Shown: positions 15,629-24,401, counted from the first letter of the stretch. The stretch is DNA of 64,000 nucleotides from Streptomyces fradiae (GCF_041270065.1 NZ_CP065958.1:6758001-6822000), one strand, 5' to 3'. The notes: generated by a model not told the origin, from the sequence alone. Numbers and translations: made by a program.

Positions 15629-17661
15629 GCGGGGACCTCCGTACTTTCAAGGGGGCTGAGCTGGTTGGCTTTCCGGATCTCGTCGACGATACGACCGATG
15701 ATCCCGGTGATACCGAAGTCCTTCGGGGTGAAGACCGCGGCCACGCCGGCGGCCTTGAGCTCCGCGGCGTCGGCGTTCGGGATGATTCCGCCGACCACGA
15801 CCGGGATGTCGGCCGCTCCGGCGTCCTTCAGCCGGTCCAGGACGTCCGGCACGAGCTGGGCGTGCGAGCCGGAGAGGATCGACAGGCCGACCGCGTGCAC
15901 GTCCTCCTCCAGGGCCGCGTCGACGATCTGCTCCGGCGTCAGCCGGATGCCCTGGTAGACCACCTCGAACCCGGCGTCGCGGGCCCGCACGGCGATCTGC
16001 TCGGCGCCGTTGGAGTGCCCGTCCAGGCCCGGCTTGCCGACCAGGAAGCGCAGCTTGCCGACGCCCATGTCGGCCGCCGTGCGGTCCACCTTGCGGCGCA
16101 CCTCGGCGAGCGGGGAGCCCTCCTCGGCCGGCACGGCCACCGGGGCGGAGGAGACGCCGGTCGGGGCGCGGAACTCGCCGAACACCTCGCGCAGCGCCCC
16201 GGCCCACTCGCCGGTGGTGACCCCGGCGCGGGCGCACTCCAGGGTGGCCTCCATGAGGTTGCCGGTGCCCTTGGCGGCCTCCTTCAGGCGCTCCAGGGCC
16301 TTGCACGGCCGCGGGTGGTTGAACGGCGGCTGGTAGCGGGTGTCGCGCCAGGTTCCCAGGGCGCCGACGACGCGGGCCTCGACGGCCGGGTCGACGGTCT
16401 GGATCGCGGTGTCCAGGTCGGCGGTGAGCGGGTTGGGCTCGGTGGTCTCGAAGATGTTGACGCCGATGATCTTGTCCTCGCCGGACTCGATCCGGGCCCG
16501 CCGCTCGGCGTGCGAGGAGACCAGCTGCGCCTTGAGGTAGCCGGACTCGACGGCGGCCATCGCGCCGCCCATCTCCTGGATCCGCTCGATCTCGGCCAGG
16601 CACTCGGCGACCAGGGCGTCCACCTTGGCCTCGATGACGTGCGAGCCGGCGAAGATGTCCTCGTACTCCAGGAGGTCGGACTCGTGGGCGAGCACCTGCT
16701 GGATCCGGAGCGACCACTGCTGGTCCCAGGGGCGCGGCAGGCCCAGCGCCTCGTTCCAGGCCGGGAGCTGTACGGCGCGGGCGCGGGCGTCCTTGGAGAG
16801 CGTCACGGCCAGCATCTCCAGGACGATGCGCTGGACGTTGTTCTCCGGCTGGGCCTCGGTCAGACCGAGCGAGTTGACCTGCACGCCGTAGCGGAAGCGG
16901 CGCTGCTTGGCGTCCTCGATGCCGTACCGCTCACGGGTGACGGTGTCCCAGATGCGGCCGAAGGCGCGCATCTTGCACATCTCCTCGATGAACCGGACGC
17001 CGGCGTTCACGAAGAACGAGATCCGGGCGACGACCTCGCCGAACCGCTCCTCGGGGACCTGCCCCGAGTCGCGGACGGCGTCGAGGACGGCGATCGCGGT
17101 GGACATGGCGTAGGCGATCTCCTGGACCGGCGTGGCGCCGGCCTCCTGCAGGTGGTAGCTGCAGATGTTGATCGGGTTCCACTTCGGGATGTGGTTGACC
17201 GTGTACGCGATCATGTCCGTCGTGAGCCGGAGCGAGGGGCCGGGCGGGAAGACGTGCGTCCCGCGCGACAGGTACTCCTTCACGATGTCGTTCTGGGTGG
17301 TGCCCTGGAGCTTGGTGATGTCCGCACCCTGCTCCTCGGCGACCACCTGGTAGAGCGCCAGGAGCCACATGGCGGTGGCGTTGATGGTCATCGAGGTGTT
17401 CATCTGCTCCAGGGGGATGTCCTGGAACAGCCGCCGCATGTCGCCGACGTGCGAGACGGGCACGCCGACCCGGCCGACCTCGCCGCGGGCGAGGACGTGG
17501 TCGGGGTCGTAGCCGGTCTGCGTGGGCAGGTCGAACGCGACCGAGAGGCCGGTCTGGCCCTTGGCGAGGTTACGCCGGTAGAGCTCGTTCGACGCCTCGG
17601 CGGTCGAGTGGCCGGCGTAGGTCCGCATGAGCCACGGCCGGTCCTTCTGACGCTCTGTCAT
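15625..17661 (-). CDS. ecm: Ethylmalonyl-CoA mutase (B12-dependent, MeaA)
   Basis: The 678-aa protein fuses a methylmalonyl-CoA-mutase-type catalytic barrel (about residues 1-520; TYAGHSTAEASNELYRRN and FDLPTQTGYD at the start) to a C-terminal cobalamin domain. The latter carries the base-off motif GLDGHSNGAEQIA (DxHxxG) and later GLSILSGSH. It converts (2R)-ethylmalonyl-CoA to methylsuccinyl-CoA. The size and single-chain layout match MeaA/Ecm rather than the two-subunit methylmalonyl-CoA mutase. It lies 29 bp after ccr. Confidence 0.93.
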   Translation of the reverse strand: MTERQKDRPWLMRTYAGHSTAEASNELYRRNLAKGQTGLSVAFDLPTQTGYDPDHVLARGEVGRVGVPVSHVGDMRRLFQDIPLEQMNTSMTINATAMWLLALYQVVAEEQGADITKLQGTTQNDIVKEYLSRGTHVFPPGPSLRLTTDMIAYTVNHIPKWNPINICSYHLQEAGATPVQEIAYAMSTAIAVLDAVRDSGQVPEERFGEVVARISFFVNAGVRFIEEMCKMRAFGRIWDTVTRERYGIEDAKQRRFRYGVQVNSLGLTEAQPENNVQRIVLEMLAVTLSKDARARAVQLPAWNEALGLPRPWDQQWSLRIQQVLAHESDLLEYEDIFAGSHVIEAKVDALVAECLAEIERIQEMGGAMAAVESGYLKAQLVSSHAERRARIESGEDKIIGVNIFETTEPNPLTADLDTAIQTVDPAVEARVVGALGTWRDTRYQPPFNHPRPCKALERLKEAAKGTGNLMEATLECARAGVTTGEWAGALREVFGEFRAPTGVSSAPVAVPAEEGSPLAEVRRKVDRTAADMGVGKLRFLVGKPGLDGHSNGAEQIAVRARDAGFEVVYQGIRLTPEQIVDAALEEDVHAVGLSILSGSHAQLVPDVLDRLKDAGAADIPVVVGGIIPNADAAELKAAGVAAVFTPKDFGITGIIGRIVDEIRKANQLSPLESTEVPA

Positions 17662-17690
17662 CTGTGGTCCCTGGTTCAGAGGTTGCGGAA

Positions 17691-19028
17691 TCAGACGTTA
17701 CGGAAGCGATTGATCGCGTCGATGTGCTGGGCGCGCAGCTCGTGGTCGCGCACGCCGAGGCCCTCCTCGGGCGCGAGCGCGAGCACGCCGACCTTGCCCT
17801 GGTGCAGGTTGCGGTGCACGTCGTAGGCGGCCTGGCCGGTCTCCTCCAGGGAGTAGACCTTCGAAAGCGTCGGGTGGATCTTGCCCTTGGCGACCAGCCG
17901 GTTGGCCTCCCAGGCCTCGCGGTAGTTGGCGAAGTGCGAGCCGACGATCTTCTTCAGCGACATCCACAGGTAGCGGTTGTCGTACTCGTGGTTGTAGCCC
18001 GAGGTCGAGGCGCAGGTGACGATGGTGCCGCCCTTGCGGGTGACGTAGACGCTGGCGCCGAAGGTCTCGCGGCCCGGGTGCTCGAAGACGATGTCCACGT
18101 CCTCGCCGCCGGTCAGCTCGCGGATCTTGCCGCCGAAGCGCTTCCACTCGCGCGGGTCCTGGTTCTGCTCGTCCTTCCAGAACTTGTAGCCCTCGGCGTT
18201 GCGGTCGATGACCGCCTCCGCGCCCATGGAACGGCAGATGGCGGCCTTCTCCGGGGAGGAGACGACACAGATCGGGTTGGCGCCGCCGGCCAGCGCGAAC
18301 TGGGTGGCGTACGAGCCGAGGCCGCCGCTCGCGCCCCAGATCAGCACGTTGTCGCCCTGCTTCATGCCGGCGCCGTTGCGGGAGACCAACTGGCGGTACG
18401 CGGTGGAGTTCACCAGGCCCGGCGCCGCGGCCTCCTCCCAGCTGAGGTGGCCGGGCTTCGGCATCAGCTGGTTGGACTTCACCAGGGCGATCTCGGCCAG
18501 GCCGCCGAAGTTGGTCTCGAAGCCCCAGATGCGCTGCTCGGGGTCGAGCATCGTGTCGTTGTGGCCGTCGGAGGACTCCAGCTCGACGCTCAGACAGTGC
18601 GCGACGACCTCGTCGCCGGGCTTCCAGGCGTTGACGCCCGGGCCGGTGCGCAGCACGACGCCCGAGAGGTCGGAGCCGATGACGTGGTACGGCAGGTCGT
18701 GGCGCTTGGTGAGCTCGGACAGGCGGCCGTAGCGCTCCAGGAACGCGAAGGTCGACACCGGCTCGAAGATCGAGGACCAGACCGAGTTGTAGTTCACGGA
18801 GGAGGCCATGACGGCCACCAGCGCCTCGCCCGGGCCGAGCTCGGGGAGGGCGACCTCGTCGAGGTGGAGCGACTTGCGCGGGTCCTTGTCGCGGCTGGCG
18901 ACCCCGGCGAACATCTCCTGCTCGTCCTTGTGGACGGTCACGGCGCGGTACGACTCGGGGAGCTTGATGCTGGCGAAGTCCGCCGACGTGGAGTCGGGCG
19001 ACTGGATCGCGTCCAGGATGTCCTTCAC
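17691..19028 (-). CDS. ccr: Crotonyl-CoA carboxylase/reductase
   Basis: This 445-aa medium-chain dehydrogenase/reductase has GSDLSGVVLRTGPGVNAWKPGD in the catalytic domain and the nucleotide-binding IWGASGGLGSYATQFA. A long insert around FEHPGRETFGAS is typical of the carboxylating Ccr group. It reductively carboxylates crotonyl-CoA with NADPH and CO2 to ethylmalonyl-CoA, the pathway's committing step and also a polyketide extender unit. GTG start (VKDILDAIQ) with GGAGG upstream. First gene of the operon; its promoter region holds a nested palindrome. Confidence 0.95.
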   Translation of the reverse strand: MKDILDAIQSPDSTSADFASIKLPESYRAVTVHKDEQEMFAGVASRDKDPRKSLHLDEVALPELGPGEALVAVMASSVNYNSVWSSIFEPVSTFAFLERYGRLSELTKRHDLPYHVIGSDLSGVVLRTGPGVNAWKPGDEVVAHCLSVELESSDGHNDTMLDPEQRIWGFETNFGGLAEIALVKSNQLMPKPGHLSWEEAAAPGLVNSTAYRQLVSRNGAGMKQGDNVLIWGASGGLGSYATQFALAGGANPICVVSSPEKAAICRSMGAEAVIDRNAEGYKFWKDEQNQDPREWKRFGGKIRELTGGEDVDIVFEHPGRETFGASVYVTRKGGTIVTCASTSGYNHEYDNRYLWMSLKKIVGSHFANYREAWEANRLVAKGKIHPTLSKVYSLEETGQAAYDVHRNLHQGKVGVLALAPEEGLGVRDHELRAQHIDAINRFRNV

Positions 19029-19255
19029 GGGATGCCTCCGGCGGTGCGGCGTCCTGCGGGGGACGCGCTGAGGGTTACGTCGGGGTTGGTGCTGTGGAGG
19101 TGTGCCGTCGGTTCGGCGCGGTGGTGCGGTGGCGGCGCCGTGGTGGGGCGCAGGAGGTGCCTGTGACGCAGGCGTCCGGGCGCACGAGCAGGATCGCTTG
19201 TGGGGACAGCCGGCGCACGAGGTGATCTCTGCGCGCCGGCCGCCCGGACACCTTC

Positions 19256-19297
19256 AACGTATGGCACGCCGTGTCACGTGACAAGGCACTGCGTGCC
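19256..19297 (-). promoter_or_regulatory. ccr promoter with nested palindromic operator
   Basis: On the minus strand TTGTCA (19284-19279), 17 bp, TACGTT (19261-19256) make a good vegetative-type promoter. Overlapping the -35 is the perfect 12-bp palindrome TGTCACGTGACA (19272-19283). It is nested inside a wider inverted repeat, GGCACGC (19263-19269) and GCGTGCC (19291-19297). The obvious candidate ligand is the TetR protein encoded 400 bp upstream on the same strand. Confidence 0.6.
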
Positions 19298-19381
19298 AAC
19301 AATTTCACTCAGATGCAATCTGGTGGTCACGAATGAGCGATGATCGATCGAAAATGCCCCTGAACTGGGCGGATACGACGA

Positions 19382-19410
19382 GGGCCACCCCCGGAATCCG
19401 GGAGCGGCCC
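19382..19410 (-). terminator. Hairpin terminator after the TetR gene
   Basis: GGGCC (19382-19386) pairs with GGCCC (19406-19410), and an inner CCCGG/CCGGG stem (19390-19394 with 19398-19402) encloses AAT. It lies just beyond the TetR stop codon on the minus strand, before the ccr promoter, and suggests ccr has its own transcript. Confidence 0.6.
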
Positions 19411-19427
19411 ACGTCGTGACGTGATGT

Positions 19428-20285
19428 TCAGCTCTTCCTGAGCGCCTGCTGGATCGTCCGCATGACCTCGTCCAGCGGTGCGTCCGTCCGGGCGACGGCG
19501 ACCACCACGCCGCCCGTCGTGGAGGCGGTGGCGGCGGCCGGCCGGACCGGCTCGTCCGCGGCCCTGGCGCTCTCGGCCGGCACGGTCCCGGGCCGGGCGC
19601 CTATCCCGCTGCCGAAGGTCTCCCGGACGATCGCGAAGGCGTGGTCGAGCTGCGCCTCCACATCGCCTTGGCCGCCGGCCCGCAGCCAGCGCCGCAGCAC
19701 GTGGTTGTGGGCCGTGACCACCGCCGACGCGGCCACCTCGGCGAGCAGCGGGTCGTCGTTGCCGTCGTGGTGGTCGCGCTCGTCGAAGTGCCCGAGCAGA
19801 TAGCGGGTGAAGAGACGCTCGTAGCGGGCCACCGAGGCGATCTCGCGCTCGCGCAGCGTCGGCACCTCACGGGTGAGCCGGTAGCGGGCCACGGAGACCG
19901 CGGGCGCGCCCGCGTACATCTTCATGACCTCCTTGATGCCCCGGCACACCGTGTCGAGCGGGTGCTCGTGCGGCGGTGCGGCGTTCAGCACCGCCTCGGC
20001 GCGCACCAGGGTGTCGTCGTGGTCGGGGAAGATCGCCTCTTCCTTGGAGCGGAAGTGCCGGAAGAAGGTCCGCCGGGCCACCCCGGCCGCCGCCGCGATC
20101 TCGTCGACGGTGGTCGCCTCGTACCCCTTGGTGGCGAACAGCTCCATGGCCGCGCTGGCGAGCTCCCGGCGCATTTTCAGCCGCTGCGCGGCGGCACGGG
20201 TCCCCGCCGCGCTCTCCGGGGCGTCGGGCGTGGACGTGGCACGGGGTGTCTTCGCGGCCTTGGACATGTCCCGAACGTACTGCAT
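19428..20285 (-). CDS. TetR family regulator, likely controls the ethylmalonyl-CoA genes
   Basis: The 285-aa protein has a TetR HTH at about residues 45-90 (TTVDEIAAAAGVARRTFFRHF) and a long helical C-terminal part. It sits between hbd and ccr on the same strand, which suggests control of crotonyl-CoA/ethylmalonyl-CoA metabolism. The 12-bp palindrome in the ccr promoter is a good candidate site. Two starts are possible: ATG at 20285 or ATG at 20267, six codons later; neither has a clear ribosome-binding site, so the N-terminus is uncertain. Confidence 0.85.
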   Translation of the reverse strand: MQYVRDMSKAAKTPRATSTPDAPESAAGTRAAAQRLKMRRELASAAMELFATKGYEATTVDEIAAAAGVARRTFFRHFRSKEEAIFPDHDDTLVRAEAVLNAAPPHEHPLDTVCRGIKEVMKMYAGAPAVSVARYRLTREVPTLREREIASVARYERLFTRYLLGHFDERDHHDGNDDPLLAEVAASAVVTAHNHVLRRWLRAGGQGDVEAQLDHAFAIVRETFGSGIGARPGTVPAESARAADEPVRPAAATASTTGGVVVAVARTDAPLDEVMRTIQQALRKS

Positions 20286-20391
20286 CGGAGCGGCAGTGCG
20301 CCCAGGTGGGGGAGGGGAGCCCGGCCCGGCACCGGCGGTGCCCGGCGGGCTGAGCAGCCCTCCCCATCCCCCGTACGGCCCGGAGCCCGGC

Positions 20392-22173
20392 TCAGCGGCG
20401 GGCATATTCGCGGAAGCCACGGCCCGTCTTGCGGCCGAGGCAGCCCGCGGCCACCAGGTGCTCCAGGAGCGGCGCCGGGGCCAGGCCCGGGTCGCGGAAC
20501 TCGCGGTGCAGGACCTTCTCGATGGCGAGCGAGACGTCCAGGCCGACCACGTCGAGCAGCTCGAACGGACCCATCGGGTAGCCGCCGCCCAGCTTCATCG
20601 CGGCGTCGATGTCGTCCAGGGTGGCGTAGTGCTCCTGGACCATCTTGATCGCGTTGTTGAGGTACGGGAAGAGCAGCGCGTTGACGATGAAGCCGGCCCG
20701 GTCGCCGCAGTCCACGCCGTGCTTCTTGATCTTGGCGGTGACCTCGCGGACGGTGGCGTGGACGTCGTCGGCGGTCAGCACCGTACGGACGATCTCCACC
20801 AGCTTCATGGCGGGCGCCGGGTTGAAGAAGTGCATTCCGATGACGTCCTGCGGGCGGTTCGTCGCCTTGGCGCAGGCGACGACCGGCAGCGAGGAGGTCG
20901 TGGTGGCGAGGACCGCGCCCGGCTTGCAGATCTTGTCCAGGCGGGCGAACAGGTCCTGCTTGACCGCCAGGTCCTCGGCGACCGCCTCGACGGCCAGGTC
21001 GACCTCGGCGAAGGCGTCGAGCGAACCGGCCGGGGCGATCCGGGCCAGCGTCTCGTCGCGCGCCTCGCCGGTCATCCGGCCCTTGTCCACGGAGCGGCCG
21101 AGCGACTTGGCGATCCGGGCCTTGGCGGTGTCCGCCTTCTCCTGCGAGCGGGCGGCCAGGACGACCTGGTAGCCGGCCTTGGCGAAGACCTCGGCGATGC
21201 CGGAGGCCATGGTGCCCGAGCCGGCGACGCCGACCGAGCGGACCTCACGGCCGACGCCGTCGGACGCCGAGTCCTGCGGGGTGAGCGCGTCGGCGACGAC
21301 CTCGGCGGAGCCGGCGGACGCGTAGCTGTAGAAGCCGCGGCCGGACTTGCGGCCGGTCAGACCCGCCTCGCTGAGCTGCTTGAGGATCGGGGCCGGGGCG
21401 TGCAGCCGGTCCCGCGAGGAGGCGTACATCGCCTCCAGGACGGTACGGGCGGTGTCGATGCCGATCAGGTCGAGCAGCGCCAGCGGCCCCATCGGCAGAC
21501 CGCAGCCGAGCCGCATCGCGGCGTCGATGTCCTCGCGGGAGGCGTACTTGGCCTCGTACATCGCGGCGGCCTGGTTGAGGTAGCCGAAGAGCAGCCCGTC
21601 GGCGACGAACCCGGGGCGGTCGCCCACCGCAACCGGCTCCTTGCCGAGCTCCTGGGCGAGGCGCGTGACGGCGTCCACGTGCCGCGGGTCGGTGAGAACC
21701 GAGGAGACCACCTCGACCAGCTTCATCGCCTGGACCGGGGTGAAGAAGTGCAGGCCGAGCACGCGCTCCGGGTGCGCGGAGTCGGCGGCGAGGCGGGTGA
21801 CCGAGAGGGCGTTGGTGCCGGTGGCGAGGATCGCGTCCGGCCGGACGATGCCGTCCAGGGCGCGGAAGACCTCCTGCTTGGTCTCGTACGCCTCGGGCAC
21901 GACCTCGATGACGAGATCGGCCGCGGCGGCCGCCTGCAGGTCGGAGTAGGTGCGGAAGCGGGCGAGGACGTCCTGCCGCTCCTGCTCGGTGATGCGCTCG
22001 CGGGCCACCGCGCGGGCGGTGGAGGCCTCCAGGGCGGCGACGGCCTGGGCGGCCGCGGTCTCGTCGATGTCGATGCCGATGACCTCGCGGCCGGCCCGGG
22101 CGAGGACATCGGCGATGCCCGTGCCCATGGTGCCGAGACCGACGACGGCGATGGTGGAGAGAGGGGTGTCCAT
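20392..22173 (-). CDS. 3-hydroxyacyl-CoA dehydrogenase, internally duplicated
   Basis: This 593-aa protein is two 3-hydroxybutyryl-CoA dehydrogenase units in tandem. The first has the NAD motif VGLGTMGTGIADV near residue 10, and the second has VAGSGTMASGIAEVF near residue 310. Each is followed by its own GMHFFNP- or GLHFFTP-type catalytic-histidine segment and helical dimerisation domain. It reduces acetoacetyl-CoA to 3-hydroxybutyryl-CoA, which supplies crotonyl-CoA to Ccr, or acts in beta-oxidation. AGGAG precedes the ATG. The TetR gene follows on the same strand after about 105 bp. Confidence 0.9.
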   Translation of the reverse strand: MDTPLSTIAVVGLGTMGTGIADVLARAGREVIGIDIDETAAAQAVAALEASTARAVARERITEQERQDVLARFRTYSDLQAAAAADLVIEVVPEAYETKQEVFRALDGIVRPDAILATGTNALSVTRLAADSAHPERVLGLHFFTPVQAMKLVEVVSSVLTDPRHVDAVTRLAQELGKEPVAVGDRPGFVADGLLFGYLNQAAAMYEAKYASREDIDAAMRLGCGLPMGPLALLDLIGIDTARTVLEAMYASSRDRLHAPAPILKQLSEAGLTGRKSGRGFYSYASAGSAEVVADALTPQDSASDGVGREVRSVGVAGSGTMASGIAEVFAKAGYQVVLAARSQEKADTAKARIAKSLGRSVDKGRMTGEARDETLARIAPAGSLDAFAEVDLAVEAVAEDLAVKQDLFARLDKICKPGAVLATTTSSLPVVACAKATNRPQDVIGMHFFNPAPAMKLVEIVRTVLTADDVHATVREVTAKIKKHGVDCGDRAGFIVNALLFPYLNNAIKMVQEHYATLDDIDAAMKLGGGYPMGPFELLDVVGLDVSLAIEKVLHREFRDPGLAPAPLLEHLVAAGCLGRKTGRGFREYARR

Positions 22174-22442
22174 CAGGGGACTCCTGGGAGAAGAGTGACG
22201 ACTGAAGGCAGCGCGCGAAGAAAGGAAGGCGCGGTGGGCCCGGAGGTCGAGGGAAAGACCAGCAGGGCGTGGAAAACGGGCGACGGACCCTGTCCCGGAG
22301 TCACGTCGAAAACTGCCGAACCGAACGAACGAACACAACGGCTGCGTCACCAGGCCGTCGTGCGGAGTGCGGGGGGTGGCCCGCTCACCTGAGATTAACT
22401 GCCCGGTAACGAGCACGCCAGTCCTGGGAAGTTGAGGAAAGT

Positions 22443-23072
22443 GTGATCTGGGTCGCGGATAGGCTGCGGAATATGAATTTCGCTGCGGACCCCGAATTCT
22501 GCTCGATGATCGATCGTTTGCGAGAAGAGATCGAGAATGACGGAGGGGAGGTTCCCGCGGCATTCGAACAACTCGCCGGACCGCTCGGTACGGAGGAACT
22601 GCACGCGGCTCTCACCGCACCCGGGCAGCCACTCTGGGCCCGCGAGATCGCCGCCTTCCGGCTCGGCCTGGCCGGCGACCCCCGCGCCTTCGAGGCCCTG
22701 GTCCTCCTGCTCAACCACCGCGACCCCGGGCGCTGTGTCTCCGCCGCCCACGCCCTCACCCGGCTCGGCGACCCGCGCACCGCCCGCGCCGCCGCCGCGC
22801 TCGCCACCAACGAACTCCGCGTCGCCTACGCCCTGCTGCCGGTCCGGCTGCTCGCCGCCCTGCGCGCCCCGGAGAGCGCGCCCGCCCTCGTCACCGTCCT
22901 GCGCCGCCGCCTCGCGCCCGGCGACCCGCACTGGCGCGTCGGCCTCGCCTGCGTCGAGGGGCTCGGGGCCCTGGGGGAGCTCGGCGGCCCGGACGCCCGG
23001 GAGGTCCTGACCGCGGCGGTGCCGCACCCGAGGCTGGGGGAGGCGGCCCGGGAGGCGTTGCGGCGGCTGTGA
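22443..23072 (+). CDS. HEAT-repeat domain protein
   Basis: The protein is 209 aa from the GTG at 22443 (GAGGAAA just upstream) or 199 aa from the ATG at 22473. From residue about 55 it consists of repeated two-helix units of HEAT/PBS-lyase type: REIAAFRLGLAGDPRAFEAL, VSAAHALTRLGDPRTARAA, and VGLACVEGLGALG. Such scaffolds mediate protein-protein contact. No enzymatic residues are visible and the partner is unknown. It stands alone, divergent from the dehydrogenase gene. Confidence 0.75.
   Translation: MIWVADRLRNMNFAADPEFCSMIDRLREEIENDGGEVPAAFEQLAGPLGTEELHAALTAPGQPLWAREIAAFRLGLAGDPRAFEALVLLLNHRDPGRCVSAAHALTRLGDPRTARAAAALATNELRVAYALLPVRLLAALRAPESAPALVTVLRRRLAPGDPHWRVGLACVEGLGALGELGGPDAREVLTAAVPHPRLGEAAREALRRL
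22460..22465 (+). promoter_or_regulatory. -10-like element near the HEAT-repeat gene start
   Basis: TAGGCT lies 7 bases before the internal ATG at 22473. If it is the promoter, the protein starts at 22473 without a leader rather than at the GTG at 22443. Confidence 0.35.
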
Positions 23073-23079
23073 TGTGCGT

Positions 23080-23096
23080 CCCGTCGGGGAGACGGG
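23080..23096 (+). terminator. Possible hairpin after the HEAT-repeat gene
   Basis: CCCGTC (23080-23085) and GACGGG (23091-23096) form a 6-bp stem with a 5-nt loop immediately after the stop codon. The hairpin is short, so it is only a weak candidate. Confidence 0.35.
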
Positions 23097-23108
23097 CGGG
23101 GTCCGTTG

Positions 23109-23138
23109 TTGACACTTTTTATTACGGTGTCCGGCACC
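23109..23138 (+). promoter_or_regulatory. Upstream region of the AraC gene, -35-like box and palindrome
   Basis: A perfect TTGACA (23109-23114) is followed by an AT-rich run and by GGTGTCCGGCACC (23126-23138), a near-perfect inverted repeat (GGTG...CACC). No good -10 is visible at the right distance, so this is a possible regulated promoter only. Confidence 0.3.
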
Positions 23139-23163
23139 GGTCACTCATCCCTGTTTTCCGTCG

Positions 23164-24261
23164 ATGCGGAGGCGGAACATGCCCCCTGCGACCCCGCCCG
23201 CCCTCTCGGCGCCTGCCCTGTCGGTATCTGCCTTGTCGGTGCCCGCACTGTCGGTGAGCGCCCATCATGTGCGGGCCGCCCTGCTCGGCGCCGAACGGCA
23301 CGGCATCGCGCCCGCGCCCCTGCTCGCCCGGGCCGGACTGCCCGCGGAACTCCCCGCCCGGGTGCCCGCCCGGCAGTTCGGCCGGCTCGTCGGCACGCTC
23401 TGGCGGCGCCTGGACGACGAACTCCTCGGCTTCGGCGAGGCGCCGAGCCGCTTCGGGACCTTCGCCACCATGGCCGACCTGGTCGTGCACGGCAGCCGCG
23501 ACCTGCGCGAGGCCCTGCACCGCGGCGCGTCCTTCTACCGCCTCTTCCCGGCCGGCCCCCGCTTCCGGCTCGTCGAACCCGCCGCGCCCGAGGGCGAGTT
23601 CGCCGACGAGGCGCGCATCGACTTCGACGTCTCCGGCTACGACGACCCCGTGCGCTTCGGCGCCGAGACCACCGTCGTCGTCACCCAGCGCTTCGCCGGC
23701 TGGCTGATCGGCCGCCGACTCGGGCTGCGCCGGGTCGAGTTCGGCTACCCCGAACCCCGGCACGCCCACGAGTACGCCCTGCTCTTCCGCGCCCCCTGCG
23801 TCTTCGGCGCCCCGCGCACCGCCGTCGTCCTCGACCGCGCCGACCTCGACGCCCCGGTCCGCCGCGACGCCGCCGCCCTGCGCGCGCTGCTGCGCCGGAT
23901 CACCCTCGACGTCCTGGTCTGCCGCGACGCCGTCACCGCCGTCACGGTCACCACCCGGGTCCGCCGGCTGATCGCCGCCGCGCTCCCGGCCGGCCCCGTG
24001 CCGCCGCCCGAGGAGGTCGCCCGCCGGCTCGCGATCAGCCCGCAGACCCTGCGCCGCCGGCTGGCCGCCGAGGGCACCTCGTACCAACGCCTCCGCGACC
24101 AGGTGCGGCGCGACCACGCCCTCGCGGAACTCGCCCGCGGCGCGCTCTCCATCGAGGACCTCTCCCGCCGGCTCGGCTTCTCCGAACCCAGCGCCTTCCA
24201 CCGGGCGTTCCGCCGCTGGACCGGCGCGACCCCGGGGGCGTACCTGCGGCACGTGCCCTGA
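23164..24261 (+). CDS. AraC family transcriptional regulator
   Basis: The 365-aa protein has a variable N-terminal ligand-binding domain of the arabinose-binding/OruR type (about residues 30-230), followed by a C-terminal AraC double HTH (about 275-365). The landmarks are RLAISPQTLRRRLAAEG and LSRRLGFSEPSAFHRAFRRW, the second being the classic recognition-helix region. The first 25 residues are repetitive (LSAPALSVSALSV and similar), so the true start may be downstream, near VSAHHVRAALLGA. Targets are unknown, as the flanking genes show no obvious pathway. Confidence 0.88.
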   Translation: MRRRNMPPATPPALSAPALSVSALSVPALSVSAHHVRAALLGAERHGIAPAPLLARAGLPAELPARVPARQFGRLVGTLWRRLDDELLGFGEAPSRFGTFATMADLVVHGSRDLREALHRGASFYRLFPAGPRFRLVEPAAPEGEFADEARIDFDVSGYDDPVRFGAETTVVVTQRFAGWLIGRRLGLRRVEFGYPEPRHAHEYALLFRAPCVFGAPRTAVVLDRADLDAPVRRDAAALRALLRRITLDVLVCRDAVTAVTVTTRVRRLIAAALPAGPVPPPEEVARRLAISPQTLRRRLAAEGTSYQRLRDQVRRDHALAELARGALSIEDLSRRLGFSEPSAFHRAFRRWTGATPGAYLRHVP

Positions 24262-24264
24262 GGA

Positions 24265-24308
24265 CGGAGCCTTACGGGGGTACGGAGTCCTACGGGTTAC
24301 GGGCTCCG
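24265..24308 (+). terminator. Possible terminator after the AraC gene
   Basis: CGGAGCC (24265-24271) can pair with GGCTCCG (24302-24308). The loop contains several copies of a TACGGG-type motif. The position just after the stop codon supports termination, but the loop is long. Confidence 0.35.
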
Positions 24309-24388
24309 CCACCGGGGCGCTCGCGCGACGGCGTCCGTACGGGCGCAGCGTGAGCGGTACGGTCACGGCGGGCCCGGAGCGCCGGGCC

Positions 24389-24394
24389 TACCGT
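24389..24394 (+). promoter_or_regulatory. -10-like element before a short leader ORF
   Basis: TACCGT lies 7 bases before an ATG at 24402 that opens a 17-codon reading frame. The layout is the same as at other apparently leaderless genes in this window. Confidence 0.35.
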
Positions 24395-24401
24395 CCCGGC
24401 C

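Larger units (their letters stand above)
19029..19427 (-). other. 399-bp intergenic region between the TetR gene and ccr
   Basis: No gene is visible on either strand. From the minus-strand point of view it holds the TetR terminator hairpin (19382-19410), an AT-richer stretch around 19290-19350, the ccr promoter with its palindromes (19256-19297) and a ccr leader of roughly 220 nt. The leader has no riboswitch-like structure that I can recognise. Confidence 0.7.

Noticed and set aside
17691..19028. Polyketide biosynthesis cluster suggested by ccr
   Set aside because: No polyketide synthase, acyltransferase or tailoring genes are in the window; the neighbours fit primary ethylmalonyl-CoA metabolism.
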